33,913 nt of DNA from an uncultured Bacteroidia bacterium (lineage in GTDB: Bacteria > Bacteroidota > Bacteroidia > Bacteroidales > ML635J-15), in NCBI GenBank assembly GCA_902762455.1, contig CACWOG010000010.1:1-33913 (forward strand). The letters are read 5' to 3'. The first letter of the stretch is position 1, and each line of letters begins with the position of its first letter. A program made the translations under genes and the position numbers. Below the pieces are notes generated by a model. It ran no database searches, was not told the origin of the DNA, and saw nothing but the letters and a program-made list of their open reading frames with translations. Positions 31,376 through 33,913 of the stretch are shown piece by piece.

Positions 31376-32207
31376 TTATTTCCTCAACACCTTGAATTTC
31401 TCGGCACTGCTGCACAAATCTATATCTACGTATGTTTCAATGCCTTCCAACCTGCCATCCTCGCAGAACTGCCAGAAAACCCAGTCGGATGGTAACTTCT
31501 TGGGATTCTCCTTTTCGGAATAGTGCGCTATCCAGATGGGATATTTCTTGAAACGCTTGTCGTCGGTAATGACTTTTTCGTAAAAATTGCTGTAAGTGTA
31601 GATTATCGGCACAACACCATAATGCGCCTCCACAATCGAAAGCCAATTGAGCAGACCATTCTTCAAACTAGTGATACTCTGCACTTTGCTATATTTCTCG
31701 ATATCAAGAACAGTAAGAGCGGGATTGGCAATGGTCTCTCCGAATACGGCTCTTGTGTTATCCTGAAATGCTGCATTAAGCTCATCTTCCGAAGCATCGG
31801 GTGCTGTTCTCGTTGGGACGATAATAGTGGTATGCCCCACGCGGAACATTATATTTCTTCAGCTGTCGCCAGTTCTCAGAAAAATTTCTATCCTTGGTGT
31901 CGCTGCCAGCCGTAGCACGGACAAACGCAAAATCAATCTTGTTCTTGTCAACCAAGGTTTCCCAGTCAATATCACCCTGATATTCAGAAACATCAATTCC
32001 AAACAAACTGTACTGCGGATACATCTGTCGGTAAGTCTGCATAGGCACAACAGCACCCATTTCGGACTCCTCGCTACTACCGAAGAAACGCTTGTAGTAT
32101 TTCTGCAAGTAAGGGTACGAGAAATAACCTGCGACAAGCAATGCCACAGCAACCACGAAAACCGCAACGACTTTCCACCTCCTACCCTTCTTGTGCCTCG
32201 ATGCCAT
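31376..32207 (-). pseudogene. GH25 lysozyme-like gene broken by a one-base frameshift
   Basis: Two overlapping frames together encode one membrane-anchored GH25 muramidase. The first (from 32207) has a membrane helix (VVAVFVVAVALLVAGYF) and then FGIDVSEYQGDIDW and FAFVRATAG, reaching GAYHYYRPNENST. The second continues with DASEDELNAAFQDNTRAVFG, LTVLDIEKY, VVPIIYTYSNFYEKV and DWVFWQF. The catalytic acids in DVSEYQ and LDIEKY are intact. The frames join at a run of three C on the minus strand (31799-31801); removing one C restores N-S-T-D-A-S-E-D-E. It could be a sequencing error or a real pseudogene. It starts 4 bases after the asd stop, so the two share an operon. Confidence 0.85.
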
Positions 32208-32211
32208 CCGC

Positions 32212-33204
32212 CTACTTCGCGATGAATTTATCCTTTACATACTGAGCTATTTGCACTGCATTGGTAGCAGCACCCTTGCGCAAATTGTCGGCGACAACCC
32301 ACATATTTATTGCATTCTTGCACGAATAGTCGAGGCGGATACGACCTACGAAAGTCTCGTTCCTGTCCTTTGCATTTATAGCCATCGGGTAAAGGTTGCT
32401 CTTCGGGTCGTCCTGAACGACAAGTCCAGGAGCTGCCTTCAAGTCGGCCATTATCTTTTCCAAGTCGGGCTTTTGCTCGAACTCGACATTTACAGCCTCG
32501 CTATGTCCGCCGACTACAGGCACACGCACAACGGTAGAAGTCACAAGCAAATGCGGTAGTCCCAATATCTTACGGCTCTCGTTCACGAGTTTCATCTCTT
32601 CTTCGGTGTAGCCGTTTTCGAGGAATGCACCACCGTGAGGCAGGCAATTCAAGTCAATCTGATGCGGATAGGCAGGTTTTTCAACAGGTTTGCCTTCGCG
32701 TTCGCACATTAGCTGGTTTACGCCCTTGAAACCTGAACCGCTTACCGACTGGTAGGTTGAAATAACAAGGCGCTTCAGTCCGTACTTTTTCAGCGGAGCG
32801 AGCGCAACCATAAGCTGTATTGTACTGCAATTAGGATTAGCAATAATGTGGTCGTCGGCAGTAAGTTCCGAAATGTTTACCTCTGGGACAATGAGCTTCT
32901 TGTCGGGGTACATACGCCAAGCCGACGAATTATCGACCACATAAGTTCCAGTTTCGGCAAACTTTGGAGCCCACTCGAGCGAAACATCCTTGCCCGCCGA
33001 GAAAATTGCGAGGTCGGGACGCATTGCAACGGCATCCGAAAGTCCTACAACCTTGTATTCCTTGCCCTTGCAGGTTATTGTTCGACCAATGGAGCGTTCC
33101 GATGCTACAGGAACAAGTTCATCGAACTGAAAGTCGAGTTCTTCGAGAACCCTGAATATCTGTGTGCCGACCATTCCGGTGGCTCCTACTACTGCTAATC
33201 TCAT
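32212..33204 (-). CDS. asd: Aspartate-semialdehyde dehydrogenase
   Basis: Asd reduces aspartyl phosphate to aspartate semialdehyde, following aspartokinase on the path to lysine, threonine, methionine and cell-wall diaminopimelate. The 330-residue protein begins with the NADP-binding GATGMVG (7-13). The catalytic Cys126 is in NPNCST, and the substrate-binding part includes YQSVSGSGFKGV and the late GGHSEAVNVEF. Length is standard. The GH25 gene starts 4 bases downstream on the same strand. No TAnnTTTG box is visible in the 54-base gap to the next upstream gene. Confidence 0.96.
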   Translation of the reverse strand: MRLAVVGATGMVGTQIFRVLEELDFQFDELVPVASERSIGRTITCKGKEYKVVGLSDAVAMRPDLAIFSAGKDVSLEWAPKFAETGTYVVDNSSAWRMYPDKKLIVPEVNISELTADDHIIANPNCSTIQLMVALAPLKKYGLKRLVISTYQSVSGSGFKGVNQLMCEREGKPVEKPAYPHQIDLNCLPHGGAFLENGYTEEEMKLVNESRKILGLPHLLVTSTVVRVPVVGGHSEAVNVEFEQKPDLEKIMADLKAAPGLVVQDDPKSNLYPMAINAKDRNETFVGRIRLDYSCKNAINMWVVADNLRKGAATNAVQIAQYVKDKFIAK

Positions 33205-33258
33205 ATTTTTAAATCCGTTAAATTTAACATATACTTATTCAAGCCTATAAAAAGTGCC

Positions 33259-33913
33259 TTATAATTTTTCTTCCTCCGCCTCGTAACTCTCTATATTCCT
33301 ATCCTTTGACGAAAAATTTATTGCAAGTTTCACAATCCTTTTGCCCGAATCCAGATGAGCCTTGGCGTATTCGCGTTGCTCAATCTGTCTCATTCCAGCA
33401 TTGGATGACCTGTTGTACTTCAACTCGATGACATAGATTGTCTTTGGCATTTTCAGTACCAAATCTGCCTTGCCGAGTGCCGTTTCCTGATTGGCGGTAA
33501 TGTTTGCGCCAAAAGAAGCCAATGCTGTATAAAGAATTGAATGATAGTGCAATTCGTTAGCCTTCCCATTGTTCATCGAAAACGGGAATCCATAAAAGAA
33601 AACTTTCAGATGTTCAATGAACTTGTCCAGGTCATCATCCCTCGAGAAGTCAATGAACGCCTTTTTTAGAGGAATGTTCTCGTGTGTCTTGTAAGTATAT
33701 TTGTAGAGGACATTTGCCATTGATGACTTAACTTCTTCGTTAGGATAGCCTAAAATGTAGGTGTTGTAGTCCTTGTTGTAGTCCTTAATCGTCAGGTAAC
33801 CGGTCTGGAATAGGAACGGCACCAAATCAGTAACACTTTCGACCGGCTGGTTAAACCTGCTTGATTCGCACTCAACCGATTCGTAGTCGAACATTTCAAT
33901 GTCAAATTTGCGA
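33259..33913 (-). CDS. AAA-ATPase-like/PD-(D/E)XK nuclease family protein, 5' end outside the window
   Basis: The frame stays open to the window edge, so the N-terminus is missing. The visible C-terminal part contains VTDLVPFLFQTGYLTIKDYN, YILGYPNEEVKSSM and, near the end, a nuclease-like core: ITANQETALGKADLVLKM then IYVIELKYNR. The GKADLVL...VIELKYNRS pattern is the D...ExK active site of the PD-(D/E)XK fold. This matches the second half of a very common Bacteroidales family with an N-terminal AAA-ATPase-like domain and full length near 520 residues. Members are abundant and often multicopy; their role is not settled. Confidence 0.85.
   Translation of the reverse strand, partial: RKFDIEMFDYESVECESSRFNQPVESVTDLVPFLFQTGYLTIKDYNKDYNTYILGYPNEEVKSSMANVLYKYTYKTHENIPLKKAFIDFSRDDDLDKFIEHLKVFFYGFPFSMNNGKANELHYHSILYTALASFGANITANQETALGKADLVLKMPKTIYVIELKYNRSSNAGMRQIEQREYAKAHLDSGKRIVKLAINFSSKDRNIESYEAEEEKL

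Noticed and set aside
31302-31523. Small plus-strand gene after the transporter, behind a TACTTTTG box
   Set aside because: The box is part of a short inverted repeat and the frame overlaps the GH25 gene on the other strand without any domain.

Overview
The window reads as chromosomal DNA of a member of the Bacteroidota, most likely the order Bacteroidales. The main evidence is the promoter type: at least a dozen gene starts are preceded by the Bacteroidota -7 element TAnnTTTG, usually as TATTTTTG, TACTTTTG or TAACTTTG. In the best cases a TTG or TTTG lies 19 bases upstream. Several protein families also fit this group: agmatinase paired with a deoxyhypusine-synthase-like protein, a Nudix-winged-helix regulator, and a truncated AAA-ATPase/PD-(D/E)XK protein. 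No rRNA, tRNA, CRISPR array, prophage or intact insertion sequence was seen.

Positions 1-6900 carry housekeeping genes: aspartokinase, clpP, clpX, der, a conserved hypothetical gene and a CvfB-type S1 protein. Positions 6900-8820 are an accessory patch. It holds a broken HTH gene, a ParE/RelE-type toxin-antitoxin pair and a composite repeat element. A 31-bp direct repeat flanks the toxin-antitoxin pair and the repeat element, and its right copy abuts the pheS promoter. Positions 8824-12725 carry pheS, an alpha/beta hydrolase, and a likely polyamine pair (speB plus a DHS-like gene). Positions 13165-18914 carry an ECF sigma factor with an eight-helix membrane partner, a nucleoid-associated protein, a YigZ/IMPACT protein, an acyltransferase overlapping an omega-amidase-like nitrilase, a small outer-membrane-like protein and a SHOCT protein. 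Positions 18946-25498 carry a threonine-aldolase-like enzyme, an orphan ATP-grasp enzyme, a two-module M16 peptidase, a MORN-repeat lipoprotein and upp.

The most unusual part is 25500-29942. A predicted ADP-ribosylglycohydrolase and a von Willebrand A protein are adjacent on the minus strand, and both end in the same roughly 115-residue domain, about two thirds identical. I infer that this domain is macro-like and handles ADP-ribose or another nucleotide. Upstream lies a Nudix/winged-helix regulator of the NrtR/AraR type with an intact Nudix box. Its promoter is flanked by two matching 19-bp inverted repeats. Downstream lies a candidate small RNA with a consensus promoter and terminator. The gap before the divergent short-chain fatty acid transporter holds two further regulatory-looking arrays: a pair of 20-bp inverted repeats at 22-bp pitch and four AGCATAAT words at exactly 14-bp pitch.

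Positions 31376-33913 carry a GH25 lysozyme gene broken by one base in a C run, asd, and the 3' part of an AAA-ATPase/nuclease gene cut by the window edge.

Three dispersed repeat families run through the gaps: 20-28-bp palindromes (eight copies), a roughly 160-bp element with TCATTCCG/CGGAATGA ends (two full and several derived copies), and tracts of short GTTTCTAAG/CTTCGC words.
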